Source: Saccharothrix sp. (GTDB lineage: Bacteria; Actinomycetota; Actinomycetes; Mycobacteriales; Pseudonocardiaceae). Taken from it: a DNA stretch of 64,000 bases. The DNA lies in assembly GCF_031180885.1 (NCBI RefSeq), contig NZ_JAPSLK010000033.1, positions 1 through 64,000 of the forward strand, given 5' to 3'. Below, in pieces: positions 23,753 to 32,165 of the stretch. The stretch's first letter is position 1, and every line of letters begins with the position of its first letter. The notes beneath the pieces were generated by a model. That model saw only the letters and a program-made list of their open reading frames with translations, was not told the DNA's origin and ran no database searches. Position numbers and translations under genes: made by a program.

Positions 23753-26155
23753 ATGATGAACAGGACGACGGACGTCGCGGTGACGCCAGGGGGCGGTTCC
23801 GTTCCGACAGCCGCCGACCGGCCCAGCCCGGTCTGGCAGGACGTCACCCTGCCCGTCGCGGAACGGGTCGACGCGCTCGTCGGCGCGATGACGCTCGACG
23901 AGAAGCTCGCCCAGCTCGTCGGCGTCTGGGTCGGCGCGAACCCGTCCGGCGAAGGCGTCGCACCGCACCAGCACGAGCTGGCCGGCGACCCCGTGGTGTG
24001 GGCGGAGGTCATCGCGTCCGGCCTCGGCCAGCTCACCCGCCCGTACGGCACCCGCCCGGTCGACCCGGTGGCCGGCGCCCGGTCGTTGGCCGCGTCGCAG
24101 CGGCAGGTGGCCGACGCCAACCGGTTCGGCATCCCGGCGCTGGTGCACGAGGAGTGCCTGACCGGCTTCGCCGCCTGGCGCGCCACCGCCTACCCCGCGC
24201 CGCCGGCGTGGGGCGCGTCGTTCCACCCGGACCTGGTGGCCGAGATGGCGGAGCTGATCGGCCGCTCGATGCGGGCGGCGGGCGTGCACCAGGGGTTGGC
24301 GCCGGTCCTGGACGTCACCCGCGACTACCGCTGGGGCCGCACCGAGGAGACCATCGGCGAGGACCCGTACCTCGTCGGCACGGTCGGCACGGCGTACGTG
24401 CGCGGCCTGGAGCGGTCCGGCGTGGTCGCCACGCTCAAGCACTTCGCCGGCTACTCGGCTTCCCGCGCCGGGCGCAACCTCGCCCCGGTGGCCATCGGCC
24501 CGCGCGAGTTCGCCGACGTGGTCCTGCCGCCCTTCGAGATGGCCGTGCGCGACGGCGGCGTGCGGTCGGTCATGCAGTCCTACACCGAGATCGACGGCCT
24601 GCCGTCCGCGGCCGACGCCGGGCTGCTCACCACCCTGCTGCGCGACACCTGGGGCTTCGCCGGCACGGTGGTCGCCGACTACTTCGCCGTCAAGTTCCTG
24701 CAGACCCTGCACGGGGTGGCCGAGGACGAGGCGGACGCCGCCGCGCTGGCCCTGGCCGCCGGCGTGGACGTCGAACTGCCGACGGTGCGCTGCTACGGCA
24801 CGCCGCTGCGCCAAGCGGTCGAGCGCGGCGACGTGGACGAGGGCCTGGTCGACCGGGCGTTGCGCCGGGTGCTGCGCCAGAAGGTGGAACTGGGGTTGCT
24901 CGACCCGGACTGGTCGCCCCTGCCGGAGGACGCGGCCGAGCTCCGGCTCGACACCCCGCAGGCGCGGGACGTCGCGCTGCGCCTGGCGCGGGAATCCGTA
25001 GTGCTGTTGGCCAACGACGGCGTGCTGCCGCTGCGGCCGGACACGCGGCTCGCCGTGGTCGGTCCCCTCGCGGACGACCCGATGGCGATGCTGGGCTGCT
25101 ACTCCTTCCCCGCGCACATCGGCGTGCACCACCCGGACGCCGGGCTGGGCCTGGAGATCCCGACCGTGCTCTCCGCGTTGCGCGACGCGGTGGGCGGCAC
25201 CGTGACCCACGCGAAGGGCTGCGAGGTCACCACCAAGCCCGACGGCGAAGCGGACGACATCGCCGCCGCGGCGGCGGTGGCACGCGACGCCGACGTGTGC
25301 GTCGTCGCCGTCGGCGACCTGGCGGGGCTGTTCGGGCGCGGCACGTCGGGCGAGGGCTGCGACGCGACCGACCTGCGGCTGCCCGGCGCCCAGGCGGACC
25401 TGGTCCGCGCCGTCCTCGACACCGGCACGCCGGTCGTGCTGCTGCTGATCACCGGACGGCCGTACGCGATCGGCGACCTGGCCGACGGCGCGGCGGCCGT
25501 CGTGCAGGCGTTCTTCCCCGGACAGCTCGGCGGCCGGGCCCTGACGGACGTGCTGACCGGCGCGGTGTCGCCGTCGGGCCGGCTGCCGCTCGGCATCCCG
25601 GCCGACCCGTCCGGCCAGCCGGGCACCTACCTGTCCGCACCGCTCGGGCGGCGCTCCGAAGTGTCCAATGTGGACCCGACGCACGTGTTCCCGTTCGGTC
25701 ACGGCCTGGGCTACGACACGTTCACCTGGTCGCCCGTGCGCGTGGTGTCGGGCGGCGAGCCGTGGACCACCGACGGCGAGGTCGAGTTGGAACTGGACGT
25801 GCGCAACCCCGGCACGCGCCCCGGCGCGGACGTGGTGCAGCTGTACCTGCACGACCCCGTCGCGCAGGTCACCCGCCCGGTCGTGCGGCTCATCGGCTAC
25901 GCGCGGGTGGAGCTGGCCGGCGGCGCGTCGGCCCGCGTCACCTTCCGCGTGCCGGCCGACATCACGTCGTTCACCGGTCGGGACGGCAAACGCGTGGTGG
26001 AGCCCGGCGCGATGCAGCTGCGCGTGTCCCGGTCGAGCGCGGACGTGCACGAAGCGGTGGACCTGCGGCTCGACGGCCCGCTGCGCGAAGTGGACCACAC
26101 GCGCCGTTGGCTCACCGCCGTGTCGGTCACCCACGAGGAGGTGGAGCGGGCATGA
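23753..26155 (+). CDS. Glycoside hydrolase family 3 (beta-glucosidase / beta-xylosidase)
   Basis: An 800-residue enzyme, first gene of the hemicellulose operon. GH3 barrel at about 30-330 (MTLDEKLAQLVGVW, LVHEECLTGFAAW, LAPVLDVTRDYRWGRTEET, ATLKHFAGYS); the nucleophile Asp is in TVVADYFAVKF. The alpha/beta sandwich domain (LARESVVLLANDGVLPL through SPSGRLPLGIP) and a C-terminal fibronectin-III-like domain (VVQLYLHDPVAQVTRPV) complete it. No signal peptide, so it acts on imported oligosaccharides. With GH39 and GH67 nearby, xylo-oligosaccharides are the likely substrate. ATG 23753 was preferred; GTG 23732 is in frame but its ribosome site is too close. Its stop overlaps the permease start (ATGA). 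Confidence 0.92.
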   Translation: MMNRTTDVAVTPGGGSVPTAADRPSPVWQDVTLPVAERVDALVGAMTLDEKLAQLVGVWVGANPSGEGVAPHQHELAGDPVVWAEVIASGLGQLTRPYGTRPVDPVAGARSLAASQRQVADANRFGIPALVHEECLTGFAAWRATAYPAPPAWGASFHPDLVAEMAELIGRSMRAAGVHQGLAPVLDVTRDYRWGRTEETIGEDPYLVGTVGTAYVRGLERSGVVATLKHFAGYSASRAGRNLAPVAIGPREFADVVLPPFEMAVRDGGVRSVMQSYTEIDGLPSAADAGLLTTLLRDTWGFAGTVVADYFAVKFLQTLHGVAEDEADAAALALAAGVDVELPTVRCYGTPLRQAVERGDVDEGLVDRALRRVLRQKVELGLLDPDWSPLPEDAAELRLDTPQARDVALRLARESVVLLANDGVLPLRPDTRLAVVGPLADDPMAMLGCYSFPAHIGVHHPDAGLGLEIPTVLSALRDAVGGTVTHAKGCEVTTKPDGEADDIAAAAAVARDADVCVVAVGDLAGLFGRGTSGEGCDATDLRLPGAQADLVRAVLDTGTPVVLLLITGRPYAIGDLADGAAAVVQAFFPGQLGGRALTDVLTGAVSPSGRLPLGIPADPSGQPGTYLSAPLGRRSEVSNVDPTHVFPFGHGLGYDTFTWSPVRVVSGGEPWTTDGEVELELDVRNPGTRPGADVVQLYLHDPVAQVTRPVVRLIGYARVELAGGASARVTFRVPADITSFTGRDGKRVVEPGAMQLRVSRSSADVHEAVDLRLDGPLREVDHTRRWLTAVSVTHEEVERA

Positions 26156-27138
26156 CCGCCCAGATCCGCGAACCGGCGACCACGGCCGCGCCGGACCCCG
26201 GAGAACCGCCGAGAACCCCGAAAGCCGCCCGGCACCGCAGCACGTGGCGCAAGGCGTTCAAGCGCGACTGGCAGCTCTACACGCTCGCCATCCTCCCGCT
26301 GCTGTTCTTCCTGGTCTTCCGGTACGCGCCGATGCTCGGCAACGTCATCGCGTTCCGCAAGTTCGTGCCCGGCGGGAGCATCTACGGCGAGACGTGGGTC
26401 GGCCTGCGTTACGTCAAGCTGTTCGTCAACGACCCGAACTTCTGGGAGGTCTTCGGCAACACGATGGCGCTCGGCGCGCTGTCGCTGGTGTTCACCTTCC
26501 CGCTGCCGATCGTGCTCGCGCTGCTGCTCAACGAGGTGCGCTCGCGCTACTTCAAGCGGTTCGTGCAGACGGTGTCGTACCTGCCGCACTTCCTGTCCAT
26601 CGTGATCGTGGCCGGCATGGTCATGCAGCTGGTGTCGCTGGAGGGTACGGTCAACCAGGTGGTCCGCGCCTTCGGCGGCGACGCGGTCTCGTTCATCCAG
26701 GAGCCGGGCTGGTTCCGCACGATCTACGTCTCCTCCGAGGTGTGGCAGACCGTCGGCTGGGGCACGATCCTCTACCTCGCCGCGTTGACCACGATCGACT
26801 CGCAGCTCTACGAGGCGGCGCGAATCGACGGTGCGAACCGTTGGCGGCAGACCTGGCACGTGACGCTGCCCGGCATCCGCCCGACGATGATCACGCTGCT
26901 GATCCTCAACACCGGCACGTTCATGGCGGTCGGTTTCGAGAAGGTCCTGCTGCTGTACAACCCGCTGACCTACCCGACCGCGGACGTCGTGTCGACCTAC
27001 CTCTACCGGGTCGGGCTGGTGTCCAACAACTTCAGCTACGCCGCCGCGATCGGCCTGTTCGAGTCGATCATCGGCCTGACGCTGATCCTGTCCGCCAACG
27101 CGATCTCGCGCCGAGCGGTGGGGACGAGCCTGTGGTGA
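26152..27138 (+). CDS. ABC oligosaccharide importer permease, LplB type
   Basis: A 328-residue permease. A ~45-residue basic cytoplasmic start is followed by six spans; WQLYTLAILPLLFFLVFRYAP begins the first. The LplB-type signature is clear in YAPMLGNVIAFRKF and TVSYLPHFLSIVIVAGMV, and the EAA loop is LYEAARIDGANRWRQTWHV. This branch imports polysaccharide breakdown products. Start and stop overlap both neighbours (ATGA, GTGA). The ATPase is not encoded here. Confidence 0.93.
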   Translation: MTAQIREPATTAAPDPGEPPRTPKAARHRSTWRKAFKRDWQLYTLAILPLLFFLVFRYAPMLGNVIAFRKFVPGGSIYGETWVGLRYVKLFVNDPNFWEVFGNTMALGALSLVFTFPLPIVLALLLNEVRSRYFKRFVQTVSYLPHFLSIVIVAGMVMQLVSLEGTVNQVVRAFGGDAVSFIQEPGWFRTIYVSSEVWQTVGWGTILYLAALTTIDSQLYEAARIDGANRWRQTWHVTLPGIRPTMITLLILNTGTFMAVGFEKVLLLYNPLTYPTADVVSTYLYRVGLVSNNFSYAAAIGLFESIIGLTLILSANAISRRAVGTSLW

Positions 27139-28070
27139 CCAACACCCCGACGGGGATCGCCGAGCGGCCGGCCAAGCCCGCGGGAACCCGCCGCACCTCG
27201 CTGGACGACTCCCGCGGCTACCGCGTCTTCCGCGTCGTCAACACGGTGGTCCTGCTCTGCGTGGCCGCGGTGACGCTGTACCCGCTCGTCACCATCGTGG
27301 CCCAGTCGTTCAGCAGCGAGCTCTACATCCGCACCGGCCAGGTCAACCTGGTGCCGCGCGGGTTCAACCTCGACACCTACAAGCTCGTCGCGTCCGACCC
27401 GGCGTTCTGGAACAGCTACCTCAACACCGTCGTCTACACCGTGACGGCCACCGCGATCTCGATCGTGCTCACCACGACCTACGCGTACGTCCTGTCCAAG
27501 CACCGGCTCAAGGGCCGCGGCCTGCTCATCGGCATCGCGGTGTTCACGATGTTCTTCAACGGGGGCCTGATCCCGAACTACGTGCTGGTCAACGGCCTCG
27601 GCCTGACCAACACGATGTGGGCGGTCGTGCTGCCGAACGCGATCAGCGTGTTCAACCTGCTGGTCATGAAGGCGTTCTTCGAGAGCCTGCCCGCGGAGTT
27701 GGAGGAGGCCGCCGCGATCGACGGCCTGAGCACCTACGGCATCCTGCTGCGGATCGTGCTGCCGCTGTCGAAGGCCGTGCTCGCCACCATGGTCCTGTTC
27801 TACGCGGTGGCGAACTGGAACTCGTGGTTCCCGGCGTTCCTCTACCTCGACCGCTCGGACCTGTTCCCGGTCACCGTGTACCTGCGGAACATGATCGCCG
27901 GCGCCACCTCGGCGACGTCGGTCGGCGCGGTCGAGTCCAACGCGGTGGCCATCTCCGCGAACATCAAGGCGGTGACGATGGTGCTGACCGTGCTGCCCAT
28001 CGTCGTCGTCTACCCGTTCATCCAGCGCTACTTCGTGTCGGGCGTGATGCTCGGCGCGGTCAAGCAGTAG
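27135..28070 (+). CDS. ABC oligosaccharide importer permease, LplC/YtcP type
   Basis: A 311-residue partner permease. Spans include VVNTVVLLCVAAVTLYPLV and IGIAVFTMFFNGGLIPNYVL; FFNGGLIPNY is characteristic of the LplC branch. The EAA loop is LEEAAAIDGLSTYGILLRIV, and the protein ends FVSGVMLGAVKQ, also typical. It starts on the 4-bp GTGA overlap with the LplB-type gene. Confidence 0.93.
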   Translation: MTNTPTGIAERPAKPAGTRRTSLDDSRGYRVFRVVNTVVLLCVAAVTLYPLVTIVAQSFSSELYIRTGQVNLVPRGFNLDTYKLVASDPAFWNSYLNTVVYTVTATAISIVLTTTYAYVLSKHRLKGRGLLIGIAVFTMFFNGGLIPNYVLVNGLGLTNTMWAVVLPNAISVFNLLVMKAFFESLPAELEEAAAIDGLSTYGILLRIVLPLSKAVLATMVLFYAVANWNSWFPAFLYLDRSDLFPVTVYLRNMIAGATSATSVGAVESNAVAISANIKAVTMVLTVLPIVVVYPFIQRYFVSGVMLGAVKQ

Positions 28071-28121
28071 CGCACGCGCTCGGCGTCGACGGCGGCGTCA
28101 CACACCCGAGGAGACAGCACG

Positions 28122-29753
28122 ATGCGAACCAAATGGAAGCGAGCGCTTCTGACTGCCGTCGCCGGCAGCCTCGTGGTCGGCCTGGCCGCGTGCAGCGAGG
28201 GGGACCCGGACGCGGGCGGTGGCGTCGACCTCGACGGCAAGAGGACGGCGTCGATGGCCGACTACAAGGTGGGCACGCGGTTCAAGGCGACCGAGCCGCT
28301 CGACGTCAGCCTGCTCTACCTCGACCAGTCGCACTACCCGATCAAGGACGACTGGCTGCTGTGGAAGGAGATCACCCAGCGGACCAACACCACGATCAAG
28401 CCGACGGTCGTGCCCTACAGCGACTACGAGCAGAAGCGCGGCTTGCTGATCAGCTCCGGTGACGCGCCGACGATCATCTCCAAGACCTACCCGGGTCAGG
28501 AGGAGCAGTTCGTCGCCTCCGGCGCGATCCTGCCGGTGAGCGACTACCTCGACCTGATGCCGCACTTCAAGGACAAGGTCGAGAGGTGGAAGCTCCAGCC
28601 CGAGCTGAACACGCTGCGCCAGGAGGACGGCAAGTTCTACGTGCTGCCCGGCATGCACGAGAAGATCTGGCAGGAATACTCGCTGGCGTTCCGCACCGAC
28701 GAGCTCAAGCGCCTGAACCTGCCGACCCCGAAGACCTGGGACGAGGTCTACACCGTCCTCAAGGCGATCAAGGCCGCGAACCCGGACAGCTACCCGCTGT
28801 CGGACCGCTTCGAAGCCAAGGCGATCCTCAACTACGCCGGTCAGACGTTCGGCACGCCGGCCGGCTGGGGCCACGTCAAGAACACGATCTGGAACCCGTC
28901 CGCGCAGAAGTACGAGTTCACCGGCACGACCCCGGAGTACAAGCAGCTGATCGAGTACTTCCACAAGCTCGTCGACGAGGGCCTGATGGACCCGGAGAGC
29001 TTCACGCAGAAGGACGACGCGGCCATCCAGAAGTTCGCCTCCGGCAAGTCGTTCGCGATCAGCAGCAGCGCGCAGAACATCGTCAACGACTACCGGCCGA
29101 ACATCGCGAAGATCCCCGGTGCGACCGTCGCGAAGATCCCGCTGCCCGCCGGGCCCAAGGGTGACGTCATCCGCGGCACGCGCCTGGAGAGCGGGCTGAT
29201 GGTGTCGGCGAAGGCCGTCCAGAGCGACAAGTTCGTGGCGACGATGCAGTTCATCGACTGGCTCTGGTACTCCGACGAGGCGCAGGAGTTCACCAAGTGG
29301 GGCGTGCTGGGCACGACCTACGACAAGGACGCGGCGGGCAAGCGGACGCTCAAGCCCGAGGTGGCGTTCGGCGGCTTGAACGTCGGCGCGCCGAAGAACC
29401 TCCAGCGCGACTTCGGCTTCCACGGCGGTGTCTTCTCCTACGGCGGCGCCACCGAGCTGCTGCAGTCGATGTTCACCGAGGAGGAGGTCGCCTTCCAGAA
29501 GACGGTGGCCGACAAGAAGGTCGAGGCGTTGCCGCCGCCCGCGCCGTTGAACGAGGAGGAACGCGAGCGCGCCTCCCTGGTGGAGAGCTCGCTCAAGGAC
29601 CTCGTCACGCAGTCGACGCTGCAGTTCATCCTGGGCCAGCGCGACCTGTCCACGTGGGACGCCTACGTCAAGGAGGTGGAGGCCAAGGGCTCCAACGACC
29701 TCGTCGACCTGGTCAACGGCGCGTACAAGCGCTACAAGGAGAAGAACGGCTGA
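28122..29753 (+). CDS. Oligosaccharide-binding lipoprotein, LplA type
   Basis: A 543-residue extracytoplasmic binding protein of the large LplA class. The signal ends in the lipobox LAAC (VVGLAACSEG). It includes LLISSGDAPTII, KFYVLPGMHE, NLPTPKTWDEVYTVLKAI and WLWYSDEAQEFTKWGVLG, landmarks of the family. It delivers oligosaccharide to the two upstream-encoded permeases. GGAGA lies nine bases before the ATG. It is followed by a strong hairpin, which may set a higher level for the binding protein than for the genes behind it. Confidence 0.93.
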   Translation: MRTKWKRALLTAVAGSLVVGLAACSEGDPDAGGGVDLDGKRTASMADYKVGTRFKATEPLDVSLLYLDQSHYPIKDDWLLWKEITQRTNTTIKPTVVPYSDYEQKRGLLISSGDAPTIISKTYPGQEEQFVASGAILPVSDYLDLMPHFKDKVERWKLQPELNTLRQEDGKFYVLPGMHEKIWQEYSLAFRTDELKRLNLPTPKTWDEVYTVLKAIKAANPDSYPLSDRFEAKAILNYAGQTFGTPAGWGHVKNTIWNPSAQKYEFTGTTPEYKQLIEYFHKLVDEGLMDPESFTQKDDAAIQKFASGKSFAISSSAQNIVNDYRPNIAKIPGATVAKIPLPAGPKGDVIRGTRLESGLMVSAKAVQSDKFVATMQFIDWLWYSDEAQEFTKWGVLGTTYDKDAAGKRTLKPEVAFGGLNVGAPKNLQRDFGFHGGVFSYGGATELLQSMFTEEEVAFQKTVADKKVEALPPPAPLNEEERERASLVESSLKDLVTQSTLQFILGQRDLSTWDAYVKEVEAKGSNDLVDLVNGAYKRYKEKNG

Positions 29754-29765
29754 CCGGCGCTCGAC

Positions 29766-29791
29766 GGCCGCCGCCCGCGCGGGCGGCGGCC
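29766..29791 (+). terminator. Perfect 26-bp palindrome hairpin
   Basis: GGCCGCCGCCCG and its exact complement, 13 bp after the binding-protein stop and 87 bp before the GH39 gene. An attenuating or full terminator; read-through would be needed if GH39 shares the promoter. Confidence 0.7.
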
Positions 29792-29877
29792 GGGTCGCCG
29801 GGTCCCTTCGGTCGGCAGCGCCCGACGCGACCCGGCGACGGTGGTCCGAGGCCGAACACCGTGGCCCTGGAGGGGTT

Positions 29878-31410
29878 GTGAGCCGCGTTACCGTCCCCGG
29901 CGAGCCGATCGGCCGCCTGTCCCCGTCGTGGCGCCACTGCGTCGGCACCGGCCGGATCAACCTCGCGCTGCGCGCCGACCACCAGGAATCCCTGGCGCAG
30001 GTGCAGCGCGACATCGGCTTCCGCCACATCCGCGGCCACGGTCTGCTGTCCGACGACATGGGCGTGCACCGCGTGTCCGGGAACGGGGTGACCCGGTACT
30101 CGTTCACCTACGTGGACCAGGTCTTCGACCGGTTCCTGGAGTTGGGCATCCGGCCGTTCGTGGAGCTGGGGTTCATGCCGACCGCGCTGGCCTCGGGCGA
30201 GGACACGGTGTTCTGGTGGAAGGGCAACATCACCCCGCCGAACGACCGGGACGAGTGGGCCGCGCTGGTCCGCGCCGTCGTCCGCCACCTCGTCGACCGC
30301 TACGGCGTGGCCGAGGTGCGCACCTGGCCGATCGAGGTGTGGAACGAGCCGAACCTGCCCGGGTTCTGGAAGGACGCCGACCAGCAGGCGTACTTCCACC
30401 TGTACGAGCTCACCGCGCGGACCGTCAAGGACGTCGACGCCGGGCTCCAGGTGGGCGGCCCGGCGATCTCGCCCGGCTCGGACGAGTGGTGGGCGCCGTT
30501 CGCCGAGTTCGTCACCCGCCGCGACGTGCCGATCGACTTCGTCAGCCGGCACGCCTACACCTCGGGCCCCGCGCAGCACGTCCCGTTCGGCACCTACCAG
30601 ACGCTCGACGCGCCCGAGGCGCTGCTGGACCAGTTCGCCGCGCCGCGCGAGCACCTGGCGGGCACCGCGCTGGCCGGGCTGCCGGTGCACATCACCGAGT
30701 ACAACAGCTCCTACCGGCCCGACAACCCGATCCACGACACGGCCTACCACGCCGCCTACCTGGCCCCGGTGGTCACCGGCGGCACGGAGCTGGTGGACTC
30801 GTACTCCTACTGGACGTTCTGCGACGTCTTCGAGGAGGAGAACGTGCCGACCTCGTTGTTCCACGGCGGTTTCGGCCTGCTCACCCACCGGCAGGTGCCG
30901 AAGCCGACCTACCACCTCTACGCGTTCATGGCCCGGATGGGCACGACCGTGCTGGCGCGCGGCCACGACCACCTGGTGTGCGCGACCGACGACGGCCGGG
31001 TCACCGTGCTGGCCTGGCAGCCGGTGGGCGGCACCGACGCGCCGGACGCGCCCGAGCGGCACGAGGTGCGGCTGTCGGTCCCGCTGACCGGGCCGCGCGC
31101 GTTCGTCCGCCGGGAGCGGGTGAACGAGCACGACGGCAACGCGTTCGGCGCGTGGCGCGAACTGGGCCGTCCCCGCTCCCCCGACCCGCGTGCGCTCGAC
31201 GTCCTGCGCGACTGCGCCCGCCCCGCCCTGGAACACCGGCAGGCCCCGGTCGTGGCCGGGCGGGTGGACCTCGACCTCGCGCTCGCCCGCCACGAGGTCA
31301 CGTTCGTCGAACTCGTCCCCGTGCGCGCCGAGCACCACGAAGGGCTGGACGACCGGCGACTGCTCGGCGCGTCCGACGACCGGCTCGTCGCACCGCACGA
31401 GAGGCCGTGA
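29878..31410 (+). CDS. Glycoside hydrolase family 39, probable beta-xylosidase
   Basis: A 510-residue cytoplasmic enzyme. It opens with the family's VGTGRINLALRADHQE and FRHIRGHGLLSDDM blocks. The acid/base Glu is in VWNEPNLPGFW and the nucleophile Glu in VHITEYNSSYRPDNP; a beta-sandwich covers the C-terminal 150 residues. It would cleave xylose (or a related sugar) from the non-reducing end of imported oligosaccharides, complementing the GH3 enzyme. GTG 29878 has GGAGG four bases upstream. The stop overlaps the next gene by 4 bp. Confidence 0.9.
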   Translation: MSRVTVPGEPIGRLSPSWRHCVGTGRINLALRADHQESLAQVQRDIGFRHIRGHGLLSDDMGVHRVSGNGVTRYSFTYVDQVFDRFLELGIRPFVELGFMPTALASGEDTVFWWKGNITPPNDRDEWAALVRAVVRHLVDRYGVAEVRTWPIEVWNEPNLPGFWKDADQQAYFHLYELTARTVKDVDAGLQVGGPAISPGSDEWWAPFAEFVTRRDVPIDFVSRHAYTSGPAQHVPFGTYQTLDAPEALLDQFAAPREHLAGTALAGLPVHITEYNSSYRPDNPIHDTAYHAAYLAPVVTGGTELVDSYSYWTFCDVFEEENVPTSLFHGGFGLLTHRQVPKPTYHLYAFMARMGTTVLARGHDHLVCATDDGRVTVLAWQPVGGTDAPDAPERHEVRLSVPLTGPRAFVRRERVNEHDGNAFGAWRELGRPRSPDPRALDVLRDCARPALEHRQAPVVAGRVDLDLALARHEVTFVELVPVRAEHHEGLDDRRLLGASDDRLVAPHERP

Positions 31411-32105
31411 CGGTGCCCGCCGAACGACGAGGCGACCCCGCCGCCGAGATCGGCGCGGGCATCCTGTCGCGCGTCGCGTCCGTCGTGTACTGGTTCGTCG
31501 TCATCGACGCCATGATCGTGCTGACGACGGCGCCGGGCTTCCTCGCGCTGGTGTTCCTGGACCGCGGCGCGGGCAACGCGCCGCTGATCGGGCTGTGCTT
31601 CGCCCCGGTCGGCCCGGCGCTGTCGGCCGCCGTCTACGCCTGGCGGGTGTTCCTCCACGACCGGGACCTCTCCCCCGCCACGCACTTCCGCCGCGGCTAC
31701 CGGCTCAACTGGCTCGACGTGCTGCGCTGGTGGCTGCCCGCGCTGGCGGTGCTCACCGTGATCGGCTTCAGCCTGGCCAACCTGGAACTGGCCGACGTGC
31801 CCGCCGGGTACGGCGTGGTGCTCGTCGTCATCGCGGTGGCGTTGCTGGTGTGGTCGACCCAGGCGCTCGTGCTGTCGTCCACGCTCGCACTGCGCACCCG
31901 GGACACCGCACGCCTGGCCTCCTACTACCTGGCGGCCCGGCCGGCGAGCGCGCTCGGCGCGTTGTCGCTGCTCATCGCGACCGGCGGGCTCGTCGTGCTC
32001 ACCTCCGACTGGATCCTGGCGCTGCTGGCCGCACCGTTCACCCTCCTGCTGCTGCGCAACGCCGACCCGGTGCTGCGCGACGCCACCGAAAGGTTCACCG
32101 CGTGA
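31407..32105 (+). CDS. YesL-like membrane protein (DUF624)
   Basis: A 232-residue protein with five to six predicted membrane spans (YWFVVIDAMIVLTTAPGFLA, WWLPALAVLTVIGFSLANL). Genes of this DUF624/YesL kind commonly sit beside LplABC-type importers in plant-polysaccharide loci, as here; their role is not established. It starts on the GTGA overlap with GH39 and ends the rightward operon. Confidence 0.75.
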   Translation: MTVPAERRGDPAAEIGAGILSRVASVVYWFVVIDAMIVLTTAPGFLALVFLDRGAGNAPLIGLCFAPVGPALSAAVYAWRVFLHDRDLSPATHFRRGYRLNWLDVLRWWLPALAVLTVIGFSLANLELADVPAGYGVVLVVIAVALLVWSTQALVLSSTLALRTRDTARLASYYLAARPASALGALSLLIATGGLVVLTSDWILALLAAPFTLLLLRNADPVLRDATERFTA

Positions 32106-32142
32106 CCCGCCGGACGCGAAAGGGGCGGGACGCCGGAGGGCG

Positions 32143-32162
32143 GGCCGGTCGAACCGCCGGCC
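32143..32162. terminator. Hairpin between convergent genes
   Basis: GGCCGG (32143-32148) and CCGGCC (32157-32162) pair around an 8-nt loop. Between the ends of the YesL-like and GH67 genes. Confidence 0.45.
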
Positions 32163-32165
32163 GCG

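Noticed and set aside
23998..27138. 1046-codon + strand frame
   Set aside because: Its first two-thirds are a shadow of the GH3 gene; only the LplB-type permease from 26152 is real.
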